The notes below the pieces were generated by a model. The model saw only the letters and a list, made by a program, of their open reading frames with translations, had not been told where the DNA came from and did no database searches. This document shows, piece by piece, positions 56,297-64,000 of a stretch of 64,000 bases of DNA; position 1 is the stretch's first letter; each line of letters begins with the position of its first letter. The stretch is from an uncultured Bacteroidales bacterium (GTDB lineage: Bacteria > Bacteroidota > Bacteroidia > Bacteroidales > Bacteroidaceae), in contig CADAZW010000003.1 in assembly GCA_902792555.1 (NCBI GenBank), positions 28,030-92,029 of the forward strand, given 5' to 3'. A program made the translations under genes and the position numbers.

Positions 56297-57799
56297 ATGC
56301 TAAGAACCATTAGAATTGCGCTGGCGCTGGTGATGATTACAGGCATCACCCTGCTGTTTCTCGACTTCACCGGCACGCTTCATATCTGGCTTGGATGGAT
56401 GGCCAAGGTACAATTGCTGCCTGCAGTGATGGCCCTCAACCTGATAGTCATAGGCGCACTGGTGTTGCTCACTCTGATATTCGGCCGCATCTACTGCTCT
56501 GTCATCTGTCCCCTGGGAGTAATGCAGGACATCATTGCGTGGTTTCACCGCAAGACTAGCAAGAAACACAGATACCAACTGACTAAGGCCCATACTTGGT
56601 TGCGCTACAGTGTGCTGGTCCTGTTTGTCGTCAGTCTGGTGGCAGGCGTAGCTGCCATAGTGGTACTGCTGGCGCCGTATAGCAGCTACGGACGTATGGT
56701 CTCCACCATGCTGCAGCCGCTCTATATTCTGGTAAACAACGGTCTGGCCTCCATAGCCGAGCATTTCGACAGCTACTCCTTCTATTCCGTCGATACTTGG
56801 TTGCGCTCATTGCCCGCCCTACTGATAGGCGCAGCCTCGTTCGCGGTAATCTTCTACATGGCATGGACACGTGGCCGTCTCTATTGCAACAGCATCTGCC
56901 CTGTAGGCACTGTGCTAGGTTTCCTGTCGCGCTTCTCGCTACTGAAGATTCGCTTCCGCCAGGACAAATGCATCGATTGCGGACTCTGCGCCAAAAACTG
57001 CAAGTCACAATGCCTTGACTTTAAGAATCACAAGGTTGACTACAGCCGCTGTGTTAGCTGCGGCACATGCCTCACCAAATGCAAGAAGGCAGCCCTGGTC
57101 TATGGGCTGGCCTCTACCAACAAATCCCCTAAAGCCCCCGAGCCCACTGTCGCCGTTGACCAAGGCAAGCGTGCTTTTCTCATTGGCGGCGCCATGGCCG
57201 CTGGCACCGCCCTGATGGCTCAGGAGAAAAAGAAGGTGGACGGCGGCCTTGCCGTGATAGAAGATAAAGCCATCCCCACACGCAGCACGCCGCTGGTGCC
57301 ACCCGGCGCAAAGAGTCTGCGGCATTTCGGGCAGCACTGCACCGCCTGTCAACTGTGTGTGACCGAATGTCCTAACCAGGTGCTCCGCCCCTCCACCAGT
57401 CTCGAGCGTCTCATGCAACCTGAGATGAGCTACGAGCGCGGTTTCTGCCGACCCGAGTGCACGCGATGCTCCCAAGTGTGCCCTGCCGGAGCCATAGAGC
57501 CCATAGAGCGCGCCGACAAGGCAGCCATTCAGATCGGCCATGCCGTGTGGATTAAGGATAATTGCGTGGTGCTGACCGACCATGTCAACTGCGGCAACTG
57601 CGCCCGCCACTGCCCCTCTGGAGCCATCAGCATGGAGCCCGTAGAATCGCTATGGGATGGCAAAAGCGACAATATCCCCGTGGTGCCCATAGTAAACACT
57701 GAACGGTGCATCGGCTGCGGAGCCTGCGAGAATGTATGCCCGTCACGCCCATTCTCCGCCATATATGTGGAAGGCCATGAGCAGCACCATGAGATATAA
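56297..57799 (+). CDS. polyferredoxin membrane protein (NapH/MauN-like N-terminus, several 4Fe-4S clusters)
   Basis: The 500-aa protein has about four helices in residues 7-215 interleaved with two cytoplasm-facing CxxxCP motifs (IYCSVICPLG, LYCNSICPVG), as in NapH-type quinol-linked proteins. A ferredoxin pair follows at about 222-265 (CIDCGLCAKNC, CVSCGTCLTKC). Residues about 292-312 (KRAFLIGGAMAAGTALMA) look like an internal hydrophobic, Tat-like segment. Three to four more 4Fe-4S sites lie in the C-terminal half (CTACQLCVTEC, CTRCSQVCPAG, CGNCARHCPSG, CIGCGACENVC). It could pass electrons between the quinone pool and the reductase encoded next, which has two ferredoxin sites. The direction and substrate are unknown. 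Confidence 0.85.
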   Translation: MLRTIRIALALVMITGITLLFLDFTGTLHIWLGWMAKVQLLPAVMALNLIVIGALVLLTLIFGRIYCSVICPLGVMQDIIAWFHRKTSKKHRYQLTKAHTWLRYSVLVLFVVSLVAGVAAIVVLLAPYSSYGRMVSTMLQPLYILVNNGLASIAEHFDSYSFYSVDTWLRSLPALLIGAASFAVIFYMAWTRGRLYCNSICPVGTVLGFLSRFSLLKIRFRQDKCIDCGLCAKNCKSQCLDFKNHKVDYSRCVSCGTCLTKCKKAALVYGLASTNKSPKAPEPTVAVDQGKRAFLIGGAMAAGTALMAQEKKKVDGGLAVIEDKAIPTRSTPLVPPGAKSLRHFGQHCTACQLCVTECPNQVLRPSTSLERLMQPEMSYERGFCRPECTRCSQVCPAGAIEPIERADKAAIQIGHAVWIKDNCVVLTDHVNCGNCARHCPSGAISMEPVESLWDGKSDNIPVVPIVNTERCIGCGACENVCPSRPFSAIYVEGHEQHHEI

Positions 57800-57857
57800 A
57801 TCCCATAGCAATCCCCCAAGAAACTATTGGACTATAGAACAGAACAGTACACACGCC

Positions 57858-59273
57858 ATGAAAGAACAGAAACACAATATATCCCGCCGCTCATTTCTCA
57901 AGAAGATGGGAGCCGGAGTGGTGGCTACCTCGGCAGTAATGACAGCCTGCAAACAATCGGTCAGCAATCCCACGACAACCATCGTTACGCAAGAACCACC
58001 CAAAGGAAAGATGACCATGCGCACCCTGGGCGACAAGCAGGTTTCGCTGCTGGGCTACGGCATGATGCGACTGCCCACCACCGACGGTACTGCCGCACGT
58101 GAAAGTGAGGCACCCATCGACCAGGAGCAGGTTAACCGCCTTGTGGACTATGCCATTGACCACGGCCTAAATTTGTTTGACACCTCTCCTGCCTACTGCA
58201 AGGGCGACTCTGAGCGCGTAACCGGCATAGCCCTCAGCCGCCATCCGCGAAACAGCTTCCTCGTGAGCACTAAGCTCTCCAACTTCGCCCCCGAGACCTG
58301 GGGGCTGAAAGAGTCGAAAGAGATGTTTGAAAATTCGCTAAAGCAACTACAAATAGACTATGTTGACATACTCCTGCTACACGGCATCGGCATGCCCGAC
58401 GATAATGGTGATGCCCTCGCCGCCTTCAACGGCCGATTCATGGACAACAAGCTGCTAGACTGGCTGGTGGAACAGCGTGCCGCCGGACGTATAAGTAACC
58501 TGGGATTCTCCTACCATGGCGACATCAAAATATTCGATATGCTCCTGCAGTGGCATGACGAAGGACACTACCACTGGGACATCGTGCTCATTGAACTCAA
58601 TTACCTTGACTGGCACTATGCCAATGAAATCAACGAGCGCAACACAGATGCCGAATACCTGTACGATGAACTGCACAAGCGCAATATCCCCGCTCTTATA
58701 ATGGAGCCTTTGTTGGGCGGCCGCCTCAGCAATGTGCCACAATCCGTGGCAGTGGAACTCAAGCGGAAGGATCCTAACAGGAGCGTGGCCTCATGGGCAT
58801 TCCGCTATGCCGGCACCCGAGAGGGAGTGGCTAGCGTGCTGAGCGGCATGACCTATATGGAACATCTCAAGGACAACCTACTCTCCTACTGTCCGCTGGA
58901 ACCCCTTAACGAAGAGGATATGGAGTTTCTCCATACCAACATAGCAGAGGAGATAGTGGGATTTGAAACTATCCCCTGCAACGACTGCAAATATTGCATG
59001 CCATGCCCCTACGGCATCAACATTCCCGCCGTATTTGTTCACTACAACAAATGCAAGAACGAGGGACGCCTGCCTATGCCAGGCAGCGAGGACTATGCCC
59101 AGCTGCGTCGCGAATTTCTTATTGGCTACGACCGCAGCGTGCCGCGCCTGAGACAAGCGAATCACTGCATTGGGTGTGGTCGGTGTGTAAGTCATTGCCC
59201 GCAAAGCATCAATATCCCGCAAGAGATGACAAAGATAGACAAATACGTAGAGCAACTCAAACAAAGCGAATAA
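57858..59273 (+). CDS. aldo/keto reductase with Tat signal and C-terminal ferredoxin domain
   Basis: Start MKEQKHNISRRSFLKKMGAG gives a twin-arginine signal (RRSFLKK, then a hydrophobic stretch and Ala/Cys-containing end); the longer reading overlaps the previous gene. The aldo/keto reductase barrel (about 60-380) begins MRTLGDKQVSLLGYGMMRLP and has NLFDTSPAYCKGDSE with the catalytic Tyr position. The C-terminus (about 370-460) carries two 4Fe-4S motifs (CNDCKYCMPCPYG and CIGCGRCVSHCPQ). It lies 58 bases after the polyferredoxin gene and directly downstream of tatAC, a consistent export-and-electron-supply unit. The substrate is unknown. Confidence 0.9.
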   Translation: MKEQKHNISRRSFLKKMGAGVVATSAVMTACKQSVSNPTTTIVTQEPPKGKMTMRTLGDKQVSLLGYGMMRLPTTDGTAARESEAPIDQEQVNRLVDYAIDHGLNLFDTSPAYCKGDSERVTGIALSRHPRNSFLVSTKLSNFAPETWGLKESKEMFENSLKQLQIDYVDILLLHGIGMPDDNGDALAAFNGRFMDNKLLDWLVEQRAAGRISNLGFSYHGDIKIFDMLLQWHDEGHYHWDIVLIELNYLDWHYANEINERNTDAEYLYDELHKRNIPALIMEPLLGGRLSNVPQSVAVELKRKDPNRSVASWAFRYAGTREGVASVLSGMTYMEHLKDNLLSYCPLEPLNEEDMEFLHTNIAEEIVGFETIPCNDCKYCMPCPYGINIPAVFVHYNKCKNEGRLPMPGSEDYAQLRREFLIGYDRSVPRLRQANHCIGCGRCVSHCPQSINIPQEMTKIDKYVEQLKQSE

Positions 59274-59282
59274 CCTCTTATC

Positions 59283-60362
59283 ATGAAAAAAGCCCTGCTT
59301 TCCCTTCTCCTGACAATCACGCTGCAAACATGGGCTCAGGATAGCATTGAGATTGTCAACATCGAGAATGCTGCCGTACAAGCCTACATGGCTGACAGCA
59401 CTTATTACTATAATGACGACTGCGACCTGACTGTCATCACCAACTACACCAACCGCGACCTCTACGGTGAAAGACTGGACCGTCCCGCAGGCAAAACTAT
59501 AAATTGGACGCCAACAACTGCACCCGAAAACATTTCAGAGATTCGCATCACCCTTAGCGAGCATAGCGATTACACCGACTCGCTTACCCATTTCCCCACA
59601 TCCAAGAAAGCCTCATCTTACCTGATAACCAATCTCTTGCCTAATCGCATATACTATTATAAGGCAGAGGAAATCCACTCCGACAGCACCATAGCCCTAC
59701 TTGACCAAGGCAAATTCCGCACCGTGGGACAAGTGCGCATGATTCGCATGGCAGGCTCCAACAATGTGCGCGACATAGGCGGCTGGCCCACCAGTTTCGG
59801 CGTGCCTATCAAATATGGTATACTCTTCCGCAGCGCCCATCTAGACGACGTAACAGAGGAAGGTTACCATGATTTTGTCGAAAACCTTAATGTTACTGCT
59901 GAGTTAGACCTTCGCGGGCTCTTCCGCAGGGAGCCCCACCTCAAGTCCTCTCGTATGGGTGACAAAATCGACTTTACACGTATTGTAGCCGATAGCTATG
60001 CCCTCTCTTCCAATCGCTTTATCTATGCCCAGGCCCTCAACTGGATTATCAGCCGCCTGCGTGAAGGCAAGCATATAGACTGGCACTGCGGAGTGGGCTG
60101 CGATCGCTGCGGCACACTGAGTTTCCTTATTGAAGGTGTGCTTGGCATGAGTGAGGTTGATCTCTGCCGCGACTATGAACTATCAAGCCTTAAGGGGCAC
60201 AAACGCTATCGCGGCCACGTGGGATTCCGCAAACTGCTACCGTGGATGAAAAGCCACTGGCCAGACACAGACCTGACACAATGTTTCTACAACTATTGGG
60301 TAGAGAGTGGTGTCAGTGAATCCGACATCAAATTTCTGCGTGATGTGATGCTCGACAAATAA
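59283..60362 (+). CDS. exported tyrosine-protein phosphatase-like protein
   Basis: 359-aa protein with signal peptide (cleavage near TWAQD). An N-terminal Ig/fibronectin-like domain (about 30-150) has NLLPNRIYYYKAEE. The Y_phosphatase3-type domain follows: SNNVRDIGGWPTSFGVPIKYG, LFRSAHLDD, TAELDLRG and the active-site loop HCGVGCDRCGTL, with C269 and R275 in C-x5-R spacing. The loop is unusual: family members generally have AGKDRTG where this has GVGCDRCG, with two extra Cys. It starts nine bases after the reductase gene and ends the operon at a strong hairpin. The exported location makes a phosphosugar or phospholipid substrate possible. Confidence 0.83.
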   Translation: MKKALLSLLLTITLQTWAQDSIEIVNIENAAVQAYMADSTYYYNDDCDLTVITNYTNRDLYGERLDRPAGKTINWTPTTAPENISEIRITLSEHSDYTDSLTHFPTSKKASSYLITNLLPNRIYYYKAEEIHSDSTIALLDQGKFRTVGQVRMIRMAGSNNVRDIGGWPTSFGVPIKYGILFRSAHLDDVTEEGYHDFVENLNVTAELDLRGLFRREPHLKSSRMGDKIDFTRIVADSYALSSNRFIYAQALNWIISRLREGKHIDWHCGVGCDRCGTLSFLIEGVLGMSEVDLCRDYELSSLKGHKRYRGHVGFRKLLPWMKSHWPDTDLTQCFYNYWVESGVSESDIKFLRDVMLDK

Positions 60363-60391
60363 AAGTTTTCTTCCCCCATATTGTTTGATAC

Positions 60392-60449
60392 AAAAGATTC
60401 TCATACTCCCCACCGCAGCACGGCATACGGGGCGTATGAGAATCTTTTT
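60392..60449. terminator. Bidirectional terminator between phosphatase and CotH genes
   Basis: A 15-bp stem (60392-60406 with 60434-60448) encloses a 27-base loop and is followed by T on the plus strand. It lies between the stops of two convergent genes. Confidence 0.8.
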
Positions 60450-60495
60450 CAAATACTCATCCTTCCTTTCTGCAAAAAAAAAGGAAGGCCCTTTT

Positions 60496-62946
60496 TTAGT
60501 ATCCCAAATCGCTGAAGTACTTTTTGTTTTCCTCTTCAGTTATTGACAAAAACTGGCGCAAGTCCTTGAGCATCATCTTATTCTTCACGGAGAATCTTTC
60601 ACGGAATTTGACTATGTTTTTCTCCCACGTATTGTAGCTCAGCTGCGGCCAGCGCTCGCAATTACGCTTCATCTCGGGACGAATGGTCTTCACCAGGGCA
60701 TCAAAAACGGCTATGGTATTTTTTACAGTAAATGTATTATGCAAATGATGCGACAACCGCTCCATAAACAACTGACGAAATTCGCTGTTTGCCAATAGCC
60801 GACTTATCATCCTATTGTGGACACCCACACTTGCCTCTCCGCCAGTGGCACTGGCAGAAAGATAAAATGATGCCGTAGGCTTGTCGCCCACCCATGTGGC
60901 ATCAAGGTCGTAGAAAACAAAGTGCCACTTCTTATCACTACCTTCGTCGGTGGAGCGAACATAGCGAATATTGCCCACATCACTATTGCCAGAGTAAATC
61001 TCGCCAATCTTAAAATCTATCAGTCCCAGCAAGTCCACTCTCTCCTTGACATAATCATAATTATCCTTGTCGGCCATACTCTGGCTAGTGATGAAATTCA
61101 TCAGGCGATTATATTCCTTGTTATTACCTTCCTCCGGATAGCCCACCGACATGAGTATCGTTATGGAATCATTGCTCACACCAAGCCGCCGAGCAACAAA
61201 ATCGCGATCAATCTTGTCACGCAGGTAGTAAAGACCGAAGTATTCCGCATTGACATATAATGCTATAGGGCGGTAAGGCTGCGTAAGCAACGTGGGACTC
61301 TGCGCTGCCATCAAACTAGTAAAGAACTCATCGCGCACCATACAGCGGTTGTAGTCTTGCGAACCCGAACGCAATACCAGATCGCTGAGAGTTACAGGTT
61401 CCCCTTGGTCAAAGAAGTCATAGGTTACCTCTTTGGCACCATACGTATTCTTAAACTTAAGGCAGAAAGATTTCTTGGCCTCGAATCTTGAAAATCCGCC
61501 AAATATTTTAATGCCACAGTCGGTGCTGAAACCCTCACCTCCATCAAAAAACTCCACATGAGCATTCCTAGTCCATGGTTTCCAATAGTTTGCTCCCAAA
61601 TGGGGCCACTCTGGCGAATAACCAGGTCCCTGAGCATAAATACCGCGATTATAGTCGTAGAGGTCAGCACTGTTCATCGACACGCATAGCACCGGCAGGC
61701 TGTGCTTCTCGTTTATCAGATAGCTAGCCGTCATGATACTGCTGTTCAGGGTGGCGGAGTCGCCCTCAGCATAGGCTCGAACCACGGTGCTCTTGGTGAT
61801 AACCAGCGAATCCTTCCATACCGGCGAACTAGCAGTAGGTTCACTGCCGTCAAGGGTATAATGAACCCTGCGCTCACATGTGTCAAGGTGAAGCACCAGC
61901 TTTTTTACCTTATTATATATACCGGCCTTCCTGTCCAGCCGCGGCTGCTCGGCAATAAAACGGTGGGGGCCAATATTTTCCGCACCGCGTGAAGGCGAGG
62001 CGAAGAAAAAGAAACCCTTGCGACCTTTGGCGCGGCCTATCGATGTTCCTCTAATGGTAGGCTTAGCACACACTCCGTCCACAAAACGCCCATCCTTGGT
62101 CAGCATCACCGTCTCGGAATTGCCCAAAGTGAAGGTTGCGTGGAGAGGGTTGAATCTGTTAGCTTTGCGTCCGGCAGTCTGTATCAACACACTCTGACCA
62201 GCAGCCAGCGTCTTATCCGGCAGTTGCCACTCCTTACCTTTCTTGCTGCTGAGAGTGTACTGCGAAATGTCAACAGCCGTATCACCAACATTCTTGAGTT
62301 CTACCCAATTGGTATAATTTTTATCTGCGCGGCTCATCACTTCCCAAATCAACAAAGGATCCTTGCGCTGACTGTCAATCAGCACATTATATTTCTCATA
62401 ACCCTCCTTCGTATTGTCGAAGCCGGGACTCTGCATATACGTCTTTTCATAAGAGCCATCCTCGCGGCGACTGTACGATTGGTCAGCAGCCATATCAGTA
62501 TATTCTACCTGATCAACAACATCACCATCACACAACAGACGAAGGAATCCACCTTTCTTGCTCACCTTAAGTTTTGCATTGAGCATATCAGTCTTGCCCT
62601 TACTACCTTTTTTTGTCAGATATATAAGCAAGCTACCGCCGCCTGCAATGGCCGTGTCGGGCAAGACCCACTCTCTGTCGGCAGCAGAGTCAGCATCCCT
62701 GGCCACGGCCAGCGCATAATCCTTAAGTTCTACCCGTAAGGAAGAAAGATTCTTCAGTTCTACCCAGTCGTGTGTCTTGCCATCAGGTGCCAGCAAGCCG
62801 GTGCGGTTAGACAGCATTAGTTCATTGATTACCACCGAGTCACTGCCTCGCACAAGACCAATGATGCCACTCTCACCTGTACATCCTGATAACAACGCGA
62901 CAATCACTGCCAGCAAAGCTACAAACATCAAACACTTGGACTTCAC
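60496..62946 (-). CDS. lipoprotein with lamin-tail domains and CotH-like kinase domain
   Basis: 816-aa lipoprotein (lipobox LLSGC at about residue 22). Two lamin-tail (LTD) domains cover about 35-165 and 180-320 (VVINELMLSNRTG, HDWVELKNLS; LIWEVMSRAD, NYTNWVELKN). A chitobiase/FN3-like segment (VHYTLDGSEPTASSPVWKDS, about 370-395) leads to the CotH domain (about 420-800), with GIKIFGGFSRFEAKKSFCLKF, YFGLYYLRDKIDRDF and FVFYDLDATW (Asp pair). CotH proteins are atypical secreted kinases. Which protein or glycan is modified here is unknown. It lies 107 bases downstream of the beta-propeller gene on the same strand. Confidence 0.85.
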   Translation of the reverse strand: MKSKCLMFVALLAVIVALLSGCTGESGIIGLVRGSDSVVINELMLSNRTGLLAPDGKTHDWVELKNLSSLRVELKDYALAVARDADSAADREWVLPDTAIAGGGSLLIYLTKKGSKGKTDMLNAKLKVSKKGGFLRLLCDGDVVDQVEYTDMAADQSYSRREDGSYEKTYMQSPGFDNTKEGYEKYNVLIDSQRKDPLLIWEVMSRADKNYTNWVELKNVGDTAVDISQYTLSSKKGKEWQLPDKTLAAGQSVLIQTAGRKANRFNPLHATFTLGNSETVMLTKDGRFVDGVCAKPTIRGTSIGRAKGRKGFFFFASPSRGAENIGPHRFIAEQPRLDRKAGIYNKVKKLVLHLDTCERRVHYTLDGSEPTASSPVWKDSLVITKSTVVRAYAEGDSATLNSSIMTASYLINEKHSLPVLCVSMNSADLYDYNRGIYAQGPGYSPEWPHLGANYWKPWTRNAHVEFFDGGEGFSTDCGIKIFGGFSRFEAKKSFCLKFKNTYGAKEVTYDFFDQGEPVTLSDLVLRSGSQDYNRCMVRDEFFTSLMAAQSPTLLTQPYRPIALYVNAEYFGLYYLRDKIDRDFVARRLGVSNDSITILMSVGYPEEGNNKEYNRLMNFITSQSMADKDNYDYVKERVDLLGLIDFKIGEIYSGNSDVGNIRYVRSTDEGSDKKWHFVFYDLDATWVGDKPTASFYLSASATGGEASVGVHNRMISRLLANSEFRQLFMERLSHHLHNTFTVKNTIAVFDALVKTIRPEMKRNCERWPQLSYNTWEKNIVKFRERFSVKNKMMLKDLRQFLSITEEENKKYFSDLGY

Positions 62947-63053
62947 GACCTAACTACTTTTTATTTTGTCCGCGAAGTTACCACTTTCTTTGCATATCGG
63001 CATTTCCTTCCTACCTTTTTATTCGCCTATTTAACTTTTTCAAGCCCCAAGAA

Positions 63054-64000
63054 CTATATTATAGAGAATCTATATATCTCTTTGCCCCTGGAGCCAACCA
63101 CTAGGTAATTACCCACCACCACAGGTGAAGACTCGAAATTGTTGACCATATGCTCCGTGAAAATAATGCGTCCTGTCTTGCCCTCTATAAGATAGGCATT
63201 ACCTGAGGAATCGCCCGTAAAGATAAAAGTCTGTCCCTGCTCATTAAGAAACGCCACTGGGCTCGACCAGGCAAAAGCCTTAAGAGCAGTGCGATAGACA
63301 ATCTCACCAGTCTTCTTGGAAAATGCCGTAAACTCAGCATTGCTGCTATTGTCACGCTGACAGATATTTGCAAACAGCAGGTCTCTACAGTCGCCCTTAC
63401 CAGGCAGCGGCGTGCAGTAAAGACCGCCGTCGAAATGCTTACCACCCAGATTGAGCTTGCGACAGGCAATCTTCTGCTCCCATACGGGCTGACCTGTAAT
63501 ACCATTGAGTTTTACCATGTGGCAGATGCCTCGGTCGCCCTGTTTGTCAACCTCACAGCCTCCGTAGAGATATGGCACTCCTTCTTCCTCCTCGCATACC
63601 AGGCTGCCATCAATATCATCATGGTTATCGTAGTGCCACACAGGCCTCAAACTGTTGAGGTTGATACAAATAATATTACCATGGTTGTCGCCAAAGTAGC
63701 CATAGTTGCGGTAAACACAAAGGCTATTCTCCACACCTGGGGCAGCACCGCGGCAGCGGTAGCGCAAGGCAGAGTGAAGTGTGATGGTAGAATCACCCAC
63801 CTTATATTTATATATGGTACCATTCTCGCCTGGCCAGAACAGGTATCCTCCTACCACCACTGGCGAAGAATCAAAGGCTCCCCATCCGCGTCCCGCCTTA
63901 CGATCGGCACCGGAGAAGAATGTGCATCTATGTTTCCTGAGGTCAAAGACCAGCTGGCTCATAGGCGGTACCTTGGGTATCCCGTGTCCCACAAAGAGCA
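63054..64000 (-). CDS. PQQ-type beta-propeller protein, N-terminus outside the window
   Basis: The reading frame is open to the right edge, so the N-terminus is missing. At least five propeller blades with outer strands of the PQQ/BamB type are visible (FDSSPVVVGGYLFWPGENGTI, YFGDNHGNIICINLNSLRPVW, KLNGITGQPVWEQKI, FSKKTGEIVYRTALKAFAW, and the final SSPVVVGNYLVVGSRGKEIY). The ending closes the propeller. No enzyme motif is seen in this part. Co-orientation with the CotH gene suggests a joint envelope role. It could be a BamB-like scaffold or a surface sensor. Confidence 0.75.
   Translation of the reverse strand, partial: LFVGHGIPKVPPMSQLVFDLRKHRCTFFSGADRKAGRGWGAFDSSPVVVGGYLFWPGENGTIYKYKVGDSTITLHSALRYRCRGAAPGVENSLCVYRNYGYFGDNHGNIICINLNSLRPVWHYDNHDDIDGSLVCEEEEGVPYLYGGCEVDKQGDRGICHMVKLNGITGQPVWEQKIACRKLNLGGKHFDGGLYCTPLPGKGDCRDLLFANICQRDNSSNAEFTAFSKKTGEIVYRTALKAFAWSSPVAFLNEQGQTFIFTGDSSGNAYLIEGKTGRIIFTEHMVNNFESSPVVVGNYLVVGSRGKEIYRFSII

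Overview
The window looks like a chromosomal segment of a Bacteroidales bacterium, most likely from the Prevotellaceae/Muribaculaceae side of the order. The reasons are: Bacteroidetes-type promoters (TAnnTTTG -7 boxes) in front of many genes with no evident purine-rich ribosome binding sites, a fused SecDF, a DUF2723/GT117 membrane protein, a BtuG-type cobalamin lipoprotein, a two-subunit methylmalonyl-CoA mutase, TatA+TatC without TatB, and secreted proteins ending in C-termini that resemble type IX secretion (T9SS) sorting domains. The genus cannot be fixed from the sequence alone.

Layout. 1-4.2 kb: the N-terminal part of a 7TM-HD phosphohydrolase (with an apparent frameshift), then gltX-waaA. 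4.2-14.2 kb (minus strand): polysaccharide deacetylase, DUF2723 glycosyltransferase, SecDF, a broken endonuclease/exonuclease/phosphatase-family gene and a rhomboid protease. 14.5-20.8 kb (plus): argS, an RNase H with a viroplasmin domain, an MsbA-like ABC exporter and an LTA-synthase-like membrane phosphotransferase. 21.4-28.6 kb (minus): an LRR/dockerin surface protein, then mutB, a four-helix-bundle gene and mutA. 29.4-36.6 kb (plus): a large envelope protein, then a cobalamin riboswitch driving btuB-btuG-btuF. 37-50.2 kb (plus): an exported-protein island with a papain-like/PKD/LamG protein, a very large repeat protein, a small acidic peptide, two tandem SGNH-hydrolase paralogues and a lipoprotein. 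50.9-60.4 kb: tRNA-Cys (minus), tilS, a zinc metalloprotease, tatA-tatC-ferredoxin-Tat-signal aldo/keto reductase and a secreted phosphatase. 60.5-64 kb (minus): a CotH-kinase lipoprotein and a PQQ-type beta-propeller protein cut by the window edge.

Functional themes. B12: the mutase needs adenosylcobalamin, and the neighbouring riboswitch-controlled btuBGF set imports it; no btuCD is present here. Envelope: waaA, the MsbA-like exporter, the LTA-synthase-like protein, GT117, SecDF and the deacetylase serve lipid A/LPS, protein export and glycan work. Tat: tatAC sits directly upstream of a Tat-signal aldo/keto reductase and its likely ferredoxin partner.

The least explained content is repeat DNA. 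Several intergenic regions carry tandem arrays with strict 21-bp (locally 22-bp) periodicity. Three of them (8.4, 29.1 and 50.6 kb) share a core related to GAAATCTAATCGCG, one in opposite orientation to the other two. A second G+C-rich class has the same 21-bp period (8.8, 50.4 kb). Heptanucleotide microrepeats also occur in intergenic DNA and inside genes: the RNase H linker, the signal peptides of both SGNH paralogues, and possibly the break point of the exonuclease-like gene. A roughly 80-bp palindromic element lies in frame in the LTA-synthase-like gene.
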